This document shows, piece by piece, positions 8,003 to 15,867 of a stretch of DNA of 63,370 bases. The position numbers and the translations under genes were made by a program. The notes beneath the pieces are model-generated. The model saw only the letters and a list, made by a program, of their open reading frames with translations. It was not told the origin of the DNA and made no database searches. The DNA comes from UBA3206 sp964548855 (GTDB lineage: Bacteria; Bacillota_I; Bacilli_A; Acholeplasmatales; Anaeroplasmataceae), in the NCBI GenBank assembly GCA_964548855.1, contig CAZJSR010000009.1:1-63370 (forward strand). Reading direction: 5' to 3'. Every line of letters begins with the position of its first letter. Positions within the stretch are counted from its first letter, which is position 1.

Positions 8003-10912
8003 GTGATTGGTTTTTTATATGGTAAAACGGAATATAGTATTAAAAAAAATACACTTAGAATCAAGGACTATGTTAAATATGCATCATTATATGGATACAA
8101 CGCTATATCAATTACTGATGACAATATGTATGGGCATTATAAGTTTTATAAAGAATGTAAAGAAAATAACATAAAGCCTTTAATTGGACTTGAAATTAAA
8201 TATAATGATGATATTTTATTAGCATATGCACTAGACAATAAAGGTTATAAGAATTTGATTAATATATCATCTTATATAATGATAAATAATTCTTTAGAAA
8301 TAGATGTATTAGACAAATATAAATCAGGATTATATTTTATATTAATTAATTTAAATATAAATAATGTATTAAACAAATATAGTAAATATAAATCTATTTT
8401 AAGAAATGTAGGAGTTGGATTATCTTGTAGTGATAAAGAAATGTATGATATTTTAATTAAAGAAAAAATATCAGTATATCCTGTTGACACACCTCTTTAC
8501 TTAAAAAAAGAAGATTATGATGTTTATCTGAATTTATGTATGATAAATGATGATATTCCTATGCAAGGAAATAATCAATTAAAAGAATTAGAATTATTAG
8601 AAAAAATGTATGAAAAAATGCCTATGGTATTTTCATATTTTGAAAAATTAGTTTCCTATGTTGATATAGATTTATTACGAAGAAATATATTATTGCCTAA
8701 ATATAAGACTAAGGATAATGAATCTAGTAAGGATTATTTACTAAAATTATCCAAACGTGGTCTTGAAAAAAGACTACAAAATTATATGGGTAATAAAGAT
8801 ATTTATTTTGATAGATTATATTACGAATTAAAAATAATAGATGATATGGGGTACAATGATTATTTTTTAATTGTGTGGGATTTTATTAGATATGCTAAAA
8901 ATAATAAGGTTCTAGTAGGTCCTGGACGTGGAAGTGCAGCAGGATCACTTGTTGCGTATTCGATTGGAATTAATAATATAAATCCATTAGAATATGATTT
9001 ATTATTTGAAAGATTTTTAAACCCAGAACGTATTACACTTCCTGATATTGATACTGATTTTCCAGATGATAAAAGAAATATGATTATTGAATATGTAAGA
9101 GATTTATATAATCCTTCCCATGTTTGTAGTATTATTACTTTTGATAAATTTAAAATAAAATCAGCATTAAGAGAATTAGGTAGAATTAGAAGAATTGATA
9201 GTACTAGATTAGATGAAATTGTTAAATCAGCCTCAAAAGCATATGATGATGGTACATATCAAGAACTTATGGATAAATCTATTCCTGAGATAAAAGAAAT
9301 TTTGAAAATTTCTCTTGGGTTAATTGATTTACCTAGGCATGTATCAACTCATACTGCTGGTATAATTGTATCAAATGATAATTTATTTGATCTTATTCCT
9401 TTAAGAAGTGGTAATAATATTTATCAATCACAATTAGAAGCATCAGATTTAGAAGAATTAGGATTATTAAAGATCGATTTTTTGGCTATTCGTGAACTTA
9501 CAATATTAAATGATATTATTTCAAGAATTGATATATTTAATAATTTGAATATCTATGATATACCTAAGAATGATAAATTAACTTTTGATTTATTATCGAG
9601 AGGTGAAACGACTGGAATTTTCCAATTAGATAGTCAAGGAATTACAAAAACTATCAAAAATCTTAAACCTAATAAATTTGATGATCTTGTAGCTCTTCTA
9701 GCTTTATATAGACCTGGCCCTATTCAGTATATTAATGAATATATTGAACGAAAGAATGGAAAGAAGTTTGAATATATTTCGAAAGATTTAGAACCAATTT
9801 TAAAAGAAACTTATGGTATTATTATATACCAAGAACAAATTATGCAAATATGTTTGAAATTTGCGGGGTATAGCCTTGGAGAAGCTGATGTATTAAGGCG
9901 TGCAGTATCGAAAAAGAAGAGTGATGTTTTAGATTTTGAAAGAACACGATTTGTTAATTCAAGTGTATCTTTAGGATATAGCAAAGATATCGCTAATAAA
10001 ATATATGATGATATTGTAAAATTTGCGAATTACGGTTTTAATAAATCACATAGTGTTGCCTATGCAAATTTGACATATGTTATGGCTTATTTAAAAGCGA
10101 ATTATAAGAAAGAATATATAATTGCACAGCTTGACAATTCTATAGGAAATACTAAAGAAACTATATATTACATAAATTATGCTAAATCAAATGGAATAAA
10201 AGTATTAGGGCCTATACTTAATTATAGTTTTGACAAATATGAAGTATATAAAGATTCAATAGTAATGCCATTAAGTTCTATTAAGCAAGTTAGTACAAAA
10301 CTTGCAAGAGAGATAAAAGAAGATGTTATAAAGTATGGTAAATTTAAGACATTTGTTGATTTTAAATGTAGAATAAATATGCCTAAGGATACTTTAAAAT
10401 CAATTATTTATTCTTCTGCCTGTGATATTTTTAAAAAGTCAAAAAAATCTTTAATAAATGCAGTAGAAAATGTTGATGTTGTGATTGATAATTATCTTTC
10501 TGATAAAATTAATGATGATACTAAAGAATTTGATTTAGATTTCTTAAAAGAAAAAGAACAAGAAGTATTAGGTTTTAATATAAAGTATAATTTATTTAGG
10601 GATATTGATTTATTAATTAATAAATATAAAACAACTAAATTAAGCGATATGAAAAAAGATATATATCACAAAATTATTTGTTCTTTTGATGAAATAAAAG
10701 AAATAATGACAAAAAAAGAAGAAATTATGTTAGTTGGGAATGTAAATGATGGTTATAATAAAATGAATTGTGTTATTTTCCCTAAAAATTATGAAACACT
10801 AAGAAATAAAATAAAAAAGAATGTGTTGTATGTTATAAAAGGAAAATATACAGAGGATAATTTTAGAAATGAAGCACAATTAATTATTGATTCTTTAGAT
10901 GAAGTAAAATAA
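8003..10912 (+). CDS. dnaE: DNA polymerase III alpha subunit DnaE
   Basis: Second replicative polymerase of low-GC Gram-positives; in Bacillus DnaE extends RNA primers before PolC takes over. The 969-aa protein has an N-terminal PHP domain, a palm with PGRGSAAGSLVAYS and the catalytic aspartates in LPDIDTDFPDDKR (about residues 349-361), fingers, tandem HhH region and an OB fold. The PHP metal ligands are largely gone: the usual HLHxHS opening reads LYGKTEYS. No exonuclease domain is present, as expected for DnaE. It is shorter than Bacillus DnaE (about 1115 aa). GTG 8003 follows GGTGGTGATA. A strong terminator ends the unit. Confidence 0.96.
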   Translation: MIGFLYGKTEYSIKKNTLRIKDYVKYASLYGYNAISITDDNMYGHYKFYKECKENNIKPLIGLEIKYNDDILLAYALDNKGYKNLINISSYIMINNSLEIDVLDKYKSGLYFILINLNINNVLNKYSKYKSILRNVGVGLSCSDKEMYDILIKEKISVYPVDTPLYLKKEDYDVYLNLCMINDDIPMQGNNQLKELELLEKMYEKMPMVFSYFEKLVSYVDIDLLRRNILLPKYKTKDNESSKDYLLKLSKRGLEKRLQNYMGNKDIYFDRLYYELKIIDDMGYNDYFLIVWDFIRYAKNNKVLVGPGRGSAAGSLVAYSIGINNINPLEYDLLFERFLNPERITLPDIDTDFPDDKRNMIIEYVRDLYNPSHVCSIITFDKFKIKSALRELGRIRRIDSTRLDEIVKSASKAYDDGTYQELMDKSIPEIKEILKISLGLIDLPRHVSTHTAGIIVSNDNLFDLIPLRSGNNIYQSQLEASDLEELGLLKIDFLAIRELTILNDIISRIDIFNNLNIYDIPKNDKLTFDLLSRGETTGIFQLDSQGITKTIKNLKPNKFDDLVALLALYRPGPIQYINEYIERKNGKKFEYISKDLEPILKETYGIIIYQEQIMQICLKFAGYSLGEADVLRRAVSKKKSDVLDFERTRFVNSSVSLGYSKDIANKIYDDIVKFANYGFNKSHSVAYANLTYVMAYLKANYKKEYIIAQLDNSIGNTKETIYYINYAKSNGIKVLGPILNYSFDKYEVYKDSIVMPLSSIKQVSTKLAREIKEDVIKYGKFKTFVDFKCRINMPKDTLKSIIYSSACDIFKKSKKSLINAVENVDVVIDNYLSDKINDDTKEFDLDFLKEKEQEVLGFNIKYNLFRDIDLLINKYKTTKLSDMKKDIYHKIICSFDEIKEIMTKKEEIMLVGNVNDGYNKMNCVIFPKNYETLRNKIKKNVLYVIKGKYTEDNFRNEAQLIIDSLDEVK

Positions 10913-10966
10913 AAAAAATGCTATAAACCAAATTTAATTAATCATTGGTTTATTAGCATTTTTTTA
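10912..10966. terminator. Bidirectional terminator between dnaE and pfp
   Basis: AATGCTATAAACCAA pairs with TTGGTTTATTAGCATT with a single bulge. The stem is flanked by A and T runs on both sides, so it can serve dnaE (+) and the convergent phosphofructokinase gene (-). Confidence 0.85.
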
Positions 10967-12214
10967 TTATTTCTTTTCTTCTAGAACTTTTTTTAATCTA
11001 GCAAATCTTGGAAGTCCATCTTCAAGAGGTGCCTTCATATCTCCTTGAATTAAAGGTAGTGCATAATTAACATAATCCATAGTAAGACCTGTACCATCTT
11101 CATTAATCCATTCAAGTGGTACTGTTTTTTCAGTATTTGCGGCAATATGTAAATCTACTAAATCATATTTACATACATATTTTCCATCAATAATTTCTCT
11201 TCTAAACGCAACCATTTTATCAGTTACTTTATTTACTGCAGCTTTTACAGCTTCTCTTCCGGCATTAAAAGCTTCTGTAACATCTGTCTCAGATGCAAGA
11301 TGTTGTGCACATCTTTGAATTAAACTGAATTCTATAGCCCTTACTTTAATACCAAAATGTTCTTTTAATTTTTGAGCAAGAACTTGTGCTGTACCTCCAA
11401 GTTGAGCATGACCGAATGAATCTTTCTCAAGATTAGAGAATAATTCAGGAACATATTTTCCATCTTTTGTTTTAATTCCTTCAGATACAGCGATAATTAC
11501 TTTGTTATTTTTCTCATATGCCTTTTTAACATCATTAATGAATTTATCAAAATCAAATTCTACTTCTGGTAGATAAATTAAATCAGGACCTTGTCCTTTA
11601 TATACAGCAAGTTGAGCTGCGGCAGTAAGCCATCCTGCATTACGTCCCATAATTTCAACTACAGCTATCATTGGCGTATCATATACAACAGCATCTTGTC
11701 TTAATTCCATAAGTGTTGTGGCAACATATTTAGCTGCAGAACCATATCCTGGACAGTGATCTGTTCCGGAAAGGTCATTATCTATAGTTTTAGGTACTCC
11801 TATGCAGTAACATTCATATCCGCTATCTTTAAAGAATTTACTTACTTTATTACAAGTATCCATACTATCGTTTCCTCCGTTATAGAAGAAGTAGCGAATA
11901 TTATATTTTTTAAATACTTCAAGTAGTTTGTTATAATCTGTCGGATCTTCATTAAGATTTTTAAGTTTATATCTAACAGATCCAATTGAAGATGATGGAG
12001 TTGTTTTTAGTAATTCAAGTTCTTTAATGTCTTCTTTTGACATATCATAGAATTCTTCATTAAGAATTCCTTTTATACCATGTTTAGCTCCATAAACCTT
12101 TGTAATACAATCTTGTGATAAAGCCTCAATAAATACACCTGCAGCACTTGCGTTAATAACAGAAGTAGGACCTCCTGATTGACCAAGTATACATGCACCT
12201 TTTAGTTTTTCCAT
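10967..12214 (-). CDS. pfp: Diphosphate-dependent phosphofructokinase
   Basis: Phosphorylates fructose 6-phosphate at C1 in glycolysis. The 415-aa protein has the PFK fold signatures GQSGGPTSVIN, GGNDSMDT, GVPKTIDNDL, MGRNAGWL and QRCAQHLAS. In ATP-PFKs the phosphate-donor site reads GGDGS and the later position is Gly; here the first is GGNDS (Asp in place of Gly104) and the second is PKTIDND (Lys in place of Gly124). Both changes are the known signature of diphosphate use, so I infer PPi rather than ATP as donor. It is transcribed alone from its own promoter and converges on dnaE. Confidence 0.9.
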   Translation of the reverse strand: MEKLKGACILGQSGGPTSVINASAAGVFIEALSQDCITKVYGAKHGIKGILNEEFYDMSKEDIKELELLKTTPSSSIGSVRYKLKNLNEDPTDYNKLLEVFKKYNIRYFFYNGGNDSMDTCNKVSKFFKDSGYECYCIGVPKTIDNDLSGTDHCPGYGSAAKYVATTLMELRQDAVVYDTPMIAVVEIMGRNAGWLTAAAQLAVYKGQGPDLIYLPEVEFDFDKFINDVKKAYEKNNKVIIAVSEGIKTKDGKYVPELFSNLEKDSFGHAQLGGTAQVLAQKLKEHFGIKVRAIEFSLIQRCAQHLASETDVTEAFNAGREAVKAAVNKVTDKMVAFRREIIDGKYVCKYDLVDLHIAANTEKTVPLEWINEDGTGLTMDYVNYALPLIQGDMKAPLEDGLPRFARLKKVLEEKK

Positions 12215-12559
12215 AATATATCTCCTCTACGTCTTATATTAAATAATTGCGTATAAATTAATTATATTAATTAGTTGTGTGAAAATCAATTGTTATTTGT
12301 ATAAAATGTCACAAAATGAATAAAAAATTAGTTACAGTTCACTCGTAAATAATACGTAAAATTAAATATTTATTAAATTTTTCTGATTTTTTTAGTTATA
12401 TCAATTTTCAATCGATTGTGGATAATATAAAAAAATGTATGTTTTTTTCTTGTATTCTGCATTTTTTAAAAACAGCAAGTTAACAACACAATAACTTTTA
12501 CAAATTCCTTCTTTATTATATATATAATAAGCTTGAAATTATACGAGGAGGTGCTTCTA
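12215..12559. other. 345-bp intergenic region between pfp and the peptide gene
   Basis: Very AT-rich. It holds the pfp promoter on the minus strand (12261-12289), A/T-rich sequence with several T-runs, one exact DnaA-box 9-mer at 12417-12425, and a likely promoter for the toxin island: TTTACA at 12497 and TATAAT at 12523, with a 20-bp gap that is longer than ideal. I see no open frame, RNA gene or repeat in it. Confidence 0.6.
12261..12289 (-). promoter_or_regulatory. Promoter of pfp
   Basis: On the minus strand TTGATT (-35) and TATAAT (-10) are separated by exactly 17 bp, about 47 bp upstream of the pfp start. Confidence 0.7.
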
Positions 12560-12658
12560 ATGAAATCAAATTATTCAAAATTGCATGAAAAAGATTATCA
12601 ATCATCATATGAAAAATATGAAGCAAATCAAACTGAAAACAAAGAATTAAAAAAATGA
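12560..12658 (+). CDS. 32-aa hydrophilic peptide upstream of toxin gene
   Basis: A short frame beginning MKSNYSKLHEKDY and ending ENKELKK. It has a near-perfect ribosome site (GAGGAGGTG) 7 bp before ATG 12560, stronger than that of most genes in the window, which is the main reason to call it. It is highly charged, Lys/Glu/Tyr/Asn-rich, with no signal peptide or hydrophobic stretch. Its TGA overlaps the ATG at 12655, and the toxin frame begins just after. I recognise no family. It could be a leader peptide, a small structural spore protein or a remnant; undecided. Confidence 0.5.
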   Translation: MKSNYSKLHEKDYQSSYEKYEANQTENKELKK

Positions 12659-12684
12659 ATAATTATTTAAAAAAAGGAGAAAGT

Positions 12685-13554
12685 ATGAAGAGAATAATAA
12701 AATTATTTAGTTTAATATCTTGTGTAATCGTATTTACTTTTTGTATAATTAGAATTAAGCAAGAAGATTTAAATGCACCAGTAAGAGATGTTGAATTGTC
12801 ATGTCAAAGTCTTGAAGTTGATTCTTCATTTAAAGAATTTGAAGATTATGAACTGCAAATCGATGAACAATGTGTAAATTTTATTGGATACAATGATATA
12901 TCTTTATCAGACCTTGAAGAATTAGATCTGATATCTAGTGATGATATATCTGATAATACTACTACAAAATATACATGTATGTATGATTATGAAAATGGTA
13001 TTGTATCACTAAGAGTATCCTTAGTTTCAAACGAAGAAATTTCTATTATTGATACAATGCATGGTGTAATAATCATGGATGAAGAAGAAAACTTTGATGT
13101 AGTATTTGATTGTGAAGGAGCAACATTATTATTAAGTGAATTAGAAGAGTCTGGAGTTCTTGAAAATTGTGGTTTTTGGTCTAAATTAAAAAAAGTATGG
13201 AATTCTACAGCAGGTAAAATAGGTACAATTGTAACAGTTGCAACTTGTGCAGTTGTTGGAGTTGTATGTGCAGTTGTACCTGGAGGTCAACTTGTTACTG
13301 CAACATTAATTGGTGCAGCTGTTGGTGCCATAGGGGGGGGAGCAATGACAGCTGGCGTTGCTACATATATTGAAGAAGGAGCAGTTGATTGGGAGGTAGT
13401 TTTATGTTATGCAGGTGCAGGTGCGGTTGTGGGTGGTGTGACAGCTGTTGCTTCTTATAAGATTACAAGTGCAATTAAACAATTATTTCCTAAGTCTAAT
13501 CCATCTAGTATAGTTAAAGGATTTGATTCATACAGTGAAAAAAGAATATGGTAA
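12685..13554 (+). CDS. Secreted toxin-like protein, N-terminal part of a disrupted gene
   Basis: A 289-aa frame. It opens with a membrane or signal segment (KLFSLISCVIVFTFCII), continues with an acidic region to about residue 170, then a Gly/Ala/Val-rich hydrophobic pre-toxin region (about 175-262). It stops at TAA 13552 just where a C-terminal domain should begin; sequence downstream in other frames encodes that domain. ATG 12685 has AAGGAG upstream; the in-frame ATG 12655 lacks one. A run of eight G residues at 13333-13340 lies within the Gly-rich part. I read it as the delivery part of a polymorphic-toxin-like gene that has lost its reading frame. Confidence 0.6.
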   Translation: MKRIIKLFSLISCVIVFTFCIIRIKQEDLNAPVRDVELSCQSLEVDSSFKEFEDYELQIDEQCVNFIGYNDISLSDLEELDLISSDDISDNTTTKYTCMYDYENGIVSLRVSLVSNEEISIIDTMHGVIIMDEEENFDVVFDCEGATLLLSELEESGVLENCGFWSKLKKVWNSTAGKIGTIVTVATCAVVGVVCAVVPGGQLVTATLIGAAVGAIGGGAMTAGVATYIEEGAVDWEVVLCYAGAGAVVGGVTAVASYKITSAIKQLFPKSNPSSIVKGFDSYSEKRIW

Positions 13555-13844
13555 AGCATCTGATTATGTTCAAAAATGGTGAGTGGCATCATATTGTTGA
13601 ACAACAAACATATAAAAATGGTTTAAATTCTGCCCCACAAATATATAATTCTCAAAACACTGTTGCTATTCCTAAATAATTACATACTAAAATATCTGCA
13701 TATTATAGTTCAATGAACGCGGAATTAGGTATGACAAATAGAGCATATATTAATACATTAACATATAGTGAACAATATGCAAAGGGAATGGAAATATTAT
13801 ATATGTTTGCTGAAAAGATGGGGATTACACCATTCTTTTTATAA
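13555..13844 (+). pseudogene. Remnant of C-terminal WHH-type (HNH-like) toxin domain
   Basis: In the frame starting at 13575 the sequence reads NGEWHHIVEQQ, then NSQNTVAIPK, an in-frame TAA at 13677, and LHTKISAYYSSM, YINTLTYSEQYAKG, ending at TAA 13842-13844. A short stretch in another frame (about 13541-13575, EYGKASDYVQK) bridges it to the gene upstream. The EWHHIVEQ...N.N..IP..LH.KIS.YYSS layout is what I recall from C-termini of Rhs-type and other polymorphic toxins with an HNH/endonuclease VII-like fold. Two frameshifts and one stop break it. The family call is from memory; the broken frame is seen directly. Confidence 0.6.
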
Positions 13845-13893
13845 TACTATTATAAATTGGCTCATTTATATTAAAGAAAGGAATAATAGTTAT

Positions 13894-14196
13894 ATGAATA
13901 ATCATGATAAAATATTAGAAAAATTACAATTTGCTCTTAAAATGATATATGAATTGACTGATTTTGATAATATAACTACTGATAATGCAAAAAAATCTAG
14001 AGAATATGGTCGAAAAGCAGATAAATATATAAAACAATTGATTGAAACAAATGAAGGTATAGAAAAGTATAAAACATGGTTGTCATCAAAGGAAGATTAC
14101 TTAAGATGGAATTCTGCATTGAATTTATATCCATTATTTCCTAAAAAATGTTACAACGTTTTACTTGAATGCGAAAAAAATGTAATGATAATATAA
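13894..14196 (+). CDS. Immunity-like protein, truncated by frameshift
   Basis: A 100-aa frame starting MNNHDKILEKLQF at ATG 13894 with AAAGGA upstream. It is helical; the segment around DYLRWNSALNLYPLFPKKCY resembles one HEAT-like repeat as found in small immunity proteins (DUF2019-like). The frame ends early at TAA 14194, and the expected next repeat continues in a different frame just after. Its position directly after the broken nuclease-type toxin domain fits an immunity role. An in-frame upstream extension to 13768 overlaps the toxin remnant and is not used. Confidence 0.5.
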   Translation: MNNHDKILEKLQFALKMIYELTDFDNITTDNAKKSREYGRKADKYIKQLIETNEGIEKYKTWLSSKEDYLRWNSALNLYPLFPKKCYNVLLECEKNVMII

Positions 14197-14320
14197 GAAA
14201 ATCTTCTATGAAAACTATGCTCCTTTCGTATTCTAAAAATATTGATGACGATACTATATTTATAAAAAATTAAAAAAACTATATAACACAGATAATTTAG
14301 CATTATTATGTAAAGAATAG
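14184..14320 (+). pseudogene. Frameshifted 3' end of the immunity-like gene
   Basis: From 14184 another frame continues the protein as DNIRKSSMKTMLLSYSKNID and stops at 14271; a third frame from 14270 reads LKKLYNTDNLALLCKE and stops at TAG 14318-14320. Joined, they give a natural C-terminus for the gene at 13894. The breaks fall at or beside A-runs. Two frameshifts therefore disable the gene, as in the toxin before it. Confidence 0.55.
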
Positions 14321-14379
14321 TAAAATTAATTTAAAATAATTATAAAATTGTAAATATCAACATATTGTAGAAAAAAATA

Positions 14380-14408
14380 TTGTTAAAACCTGAAAAATAT
14401 GTTAAAAT
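14380..14408 (+). promoter_or_regulatory. Promoter of pyk
   Basis: TTGTTA and TAAAAT separated by exactly 17 bp; the -10 ends 46 bp before the pyk start. Confidence 0.7.
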
Positions 14409-14454
14409 TCTTAATGGTAAAACAAATAATTGTTTATAAGGAGAAAATTAAACT

Positions 14455-15831
14455 ATGAAAAAGACTAAAGTTGTTTGTACAATTGGACCAGCAAGTGAAC
14501 AAAAAGAAACACTAGAAAAATTAATTGGTGTTGGAATGAATGTTATGCGTATGAATTTCTCTCATGGAGATTACGAAGAACAAGGATTCCGTATCAAGAA
14601 TGTTAAAGCGATAAATGAAGAACAAGGAATTAACATCGCAATGATGTTAGATACTAAAGGACCTGAAATTCGTACAGGATATTTAGTAAATGATGAACCT
14701 GTTATGTTACGTGAAGGAGAAACAATCCGTATAACTATGGATTATTCATTCTTAGGAAATGCAGAAAAAATTGCAATTTCATACCCAGGTTTATATGACG
14801 ATTTAGAAGTTGGTGGAAGAATCTTAGTAGAAGACGGAAACTTAACTTTAACTGTTATTGAAAAAGATGCTCAAAATAGAGAATTAGTGTGTCGTATTGA
14901 AAATACACGTAAATTAAAGAACAAGAGAAACTGTAATGTTCCTGGAGTTAAATTAAATATGGATTATATCAGTCCAAAAGATAAGGCAGATATGGAATTT
15001 GCATGTGATCAAGACCTAGACTTCATCGCAGCATCATTCGTACGTCGTCCTGATGATATCCGTCAAATCCGTGAAATTCTTGCAGCTAAGGGAAATACAC
15101 ATGTTAAAATCATCTCAAAGATTGAAAATCAAGAAGGTGTTGAAAACATGGCTGAAATCATTAGTCTTTCTGATGGAGTAATGGTAGCTCGTGGAGATTT
15201 AGGTGTAGACGTTGATGCATGGGATTTACCTACTATCCAAAAGGATATGATTTTCTTAGCTCAATCTCAAGGAAAGATCGTAGTTACAGCTACTCAAATG
15301 TTAGATTCAATGCAACAAAATCCAAGACCAACACGTGCTGAAATTTCAGACGTTCATAATGCAGTATTAGACGGAACTTCAGCTACAATGTTATCTGGAG
15401 AATCTGCTCAAGGAGATTATCCATTTGAAGCTGTTTCTTATATGGCTAAGACTGATGAAAGAGCTGAAGATGATATTGATCATGAATTAATGATTCAAAA
15501 TGTTATGAATTTTGATGATGAAAAGAATGAACTTGATGCGATTGCATTAGCTGCAGCTACAATTGCAAAAGAATTCACAGTTTCAGCTATCGTTGCAGAA
15601 GGTAGTGAAGAATTAGCATTTAAACTATCTAAGTTTAGACCAGATGCTGATGTATTCTTTGGTGCAGAAGATCGTGCAACTTGCCGTACTCTTCAATTAG
15701 CATGGGGTGTTCAACCTGTATGCGGAGATTATAGTGTTGCATTAGCTGCTGCTACAAAGGCACTTAATCTTGAAGAAGGAGACGCCGTTTTAAAGGTAAC
15801 TTCAAAAGGTGTTGAATTAGTAACTCTATAA
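14455..15831 (+). CDS. pyk: Pyruvate kinase
   Basis: Transfers phosphate from phosphoenolpyruvate to ADP, the last ATP-yielding step of glycolysis. The 458-aa protein opens KKTKVVCTIGPAS and has NFSHGDYEE, MLDTKGPEIR (metal and substrate loop), ISKIENQEG and the active-site block VMVARGDLGV, then ATQMLDSM. It has the A, B and C domains but not the extra PEP-utiliser domain found at the C-terminus of Bacillus Pyk. Codon use is shifted toward CGT and other strong codons, as expected for a highly expressed gene. AAGGAG lies 8 bp before ATG. Single-gene unit with its own promoter and terminator. Confidence 0.97.
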   Translation: MKKTKVVCTIGPASEQKETLEKLIGVGMNVMRMNFSHGDYEEQGFRIKNVKAINEEQGINIAMMLDTKGPEIRTGYLVNDEPVMLREGETIRITMDYSFLGNAEKIAISYPGLYDDLEVGGRILVEDGNLTLTVIEKDAQNRELVCRIENTRKLKNKRNCNVPGVKLNMDYISPKDKADMEFACDQDLDFIAASFVRRPDDIRQIREILAAKGNTHVKIISKIENQEGVENMAEIISLSDGVMVARGDLGVDVDAWDLPTIQKDMIFLAQSQGKIVVTATQMLDSMQQNPRPTRAEISDVHNAVLDGTSATMLSGESAQGDYPFEAVSYMAKTDERAEDDIDHELMIQNVMNFDDEKNELDAIALAAATIAKEFTVSAIVAEGSEELAFKLSKFRPDADVFFGAEDRATCRTLQLAWGVQPVCGDYSVALAAATKALNLEEGDAVLKVTSKGVELVTL

Positions 15832-15840
15832 GAACAATAG

Positions 15841-15867
15841 AAAAGGACTCGCATGAGTCCTTTTTTT
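15841..15867. terminator. Bidirectional terminator between pyk and the ABC permease gene
   Basis: AAAAGGACTC, loop GCAT, GAGTCCTTTTTTT: a perfect stem with T-tract on the plus side and A-run on the other, serving both convergent genes. Confidence 0.88.

Noticed and set aside
12417..12425. Exact DnaA-box 9-mer (TGTGGATAA, complement TTATCCACA) suggesting an origin
   Set aside because: Only one copy is present, dnaA and dnaN are not nearby, and by composition about one chance match is expected in a window of this size.
13677..13679. In-frame TAA in the toxin remnant read as recoding or alternative code
   Set aside because: TAA and TGA both serve as normal stops throughout the window, and the same gene has further frameshifts; decay is simpler.
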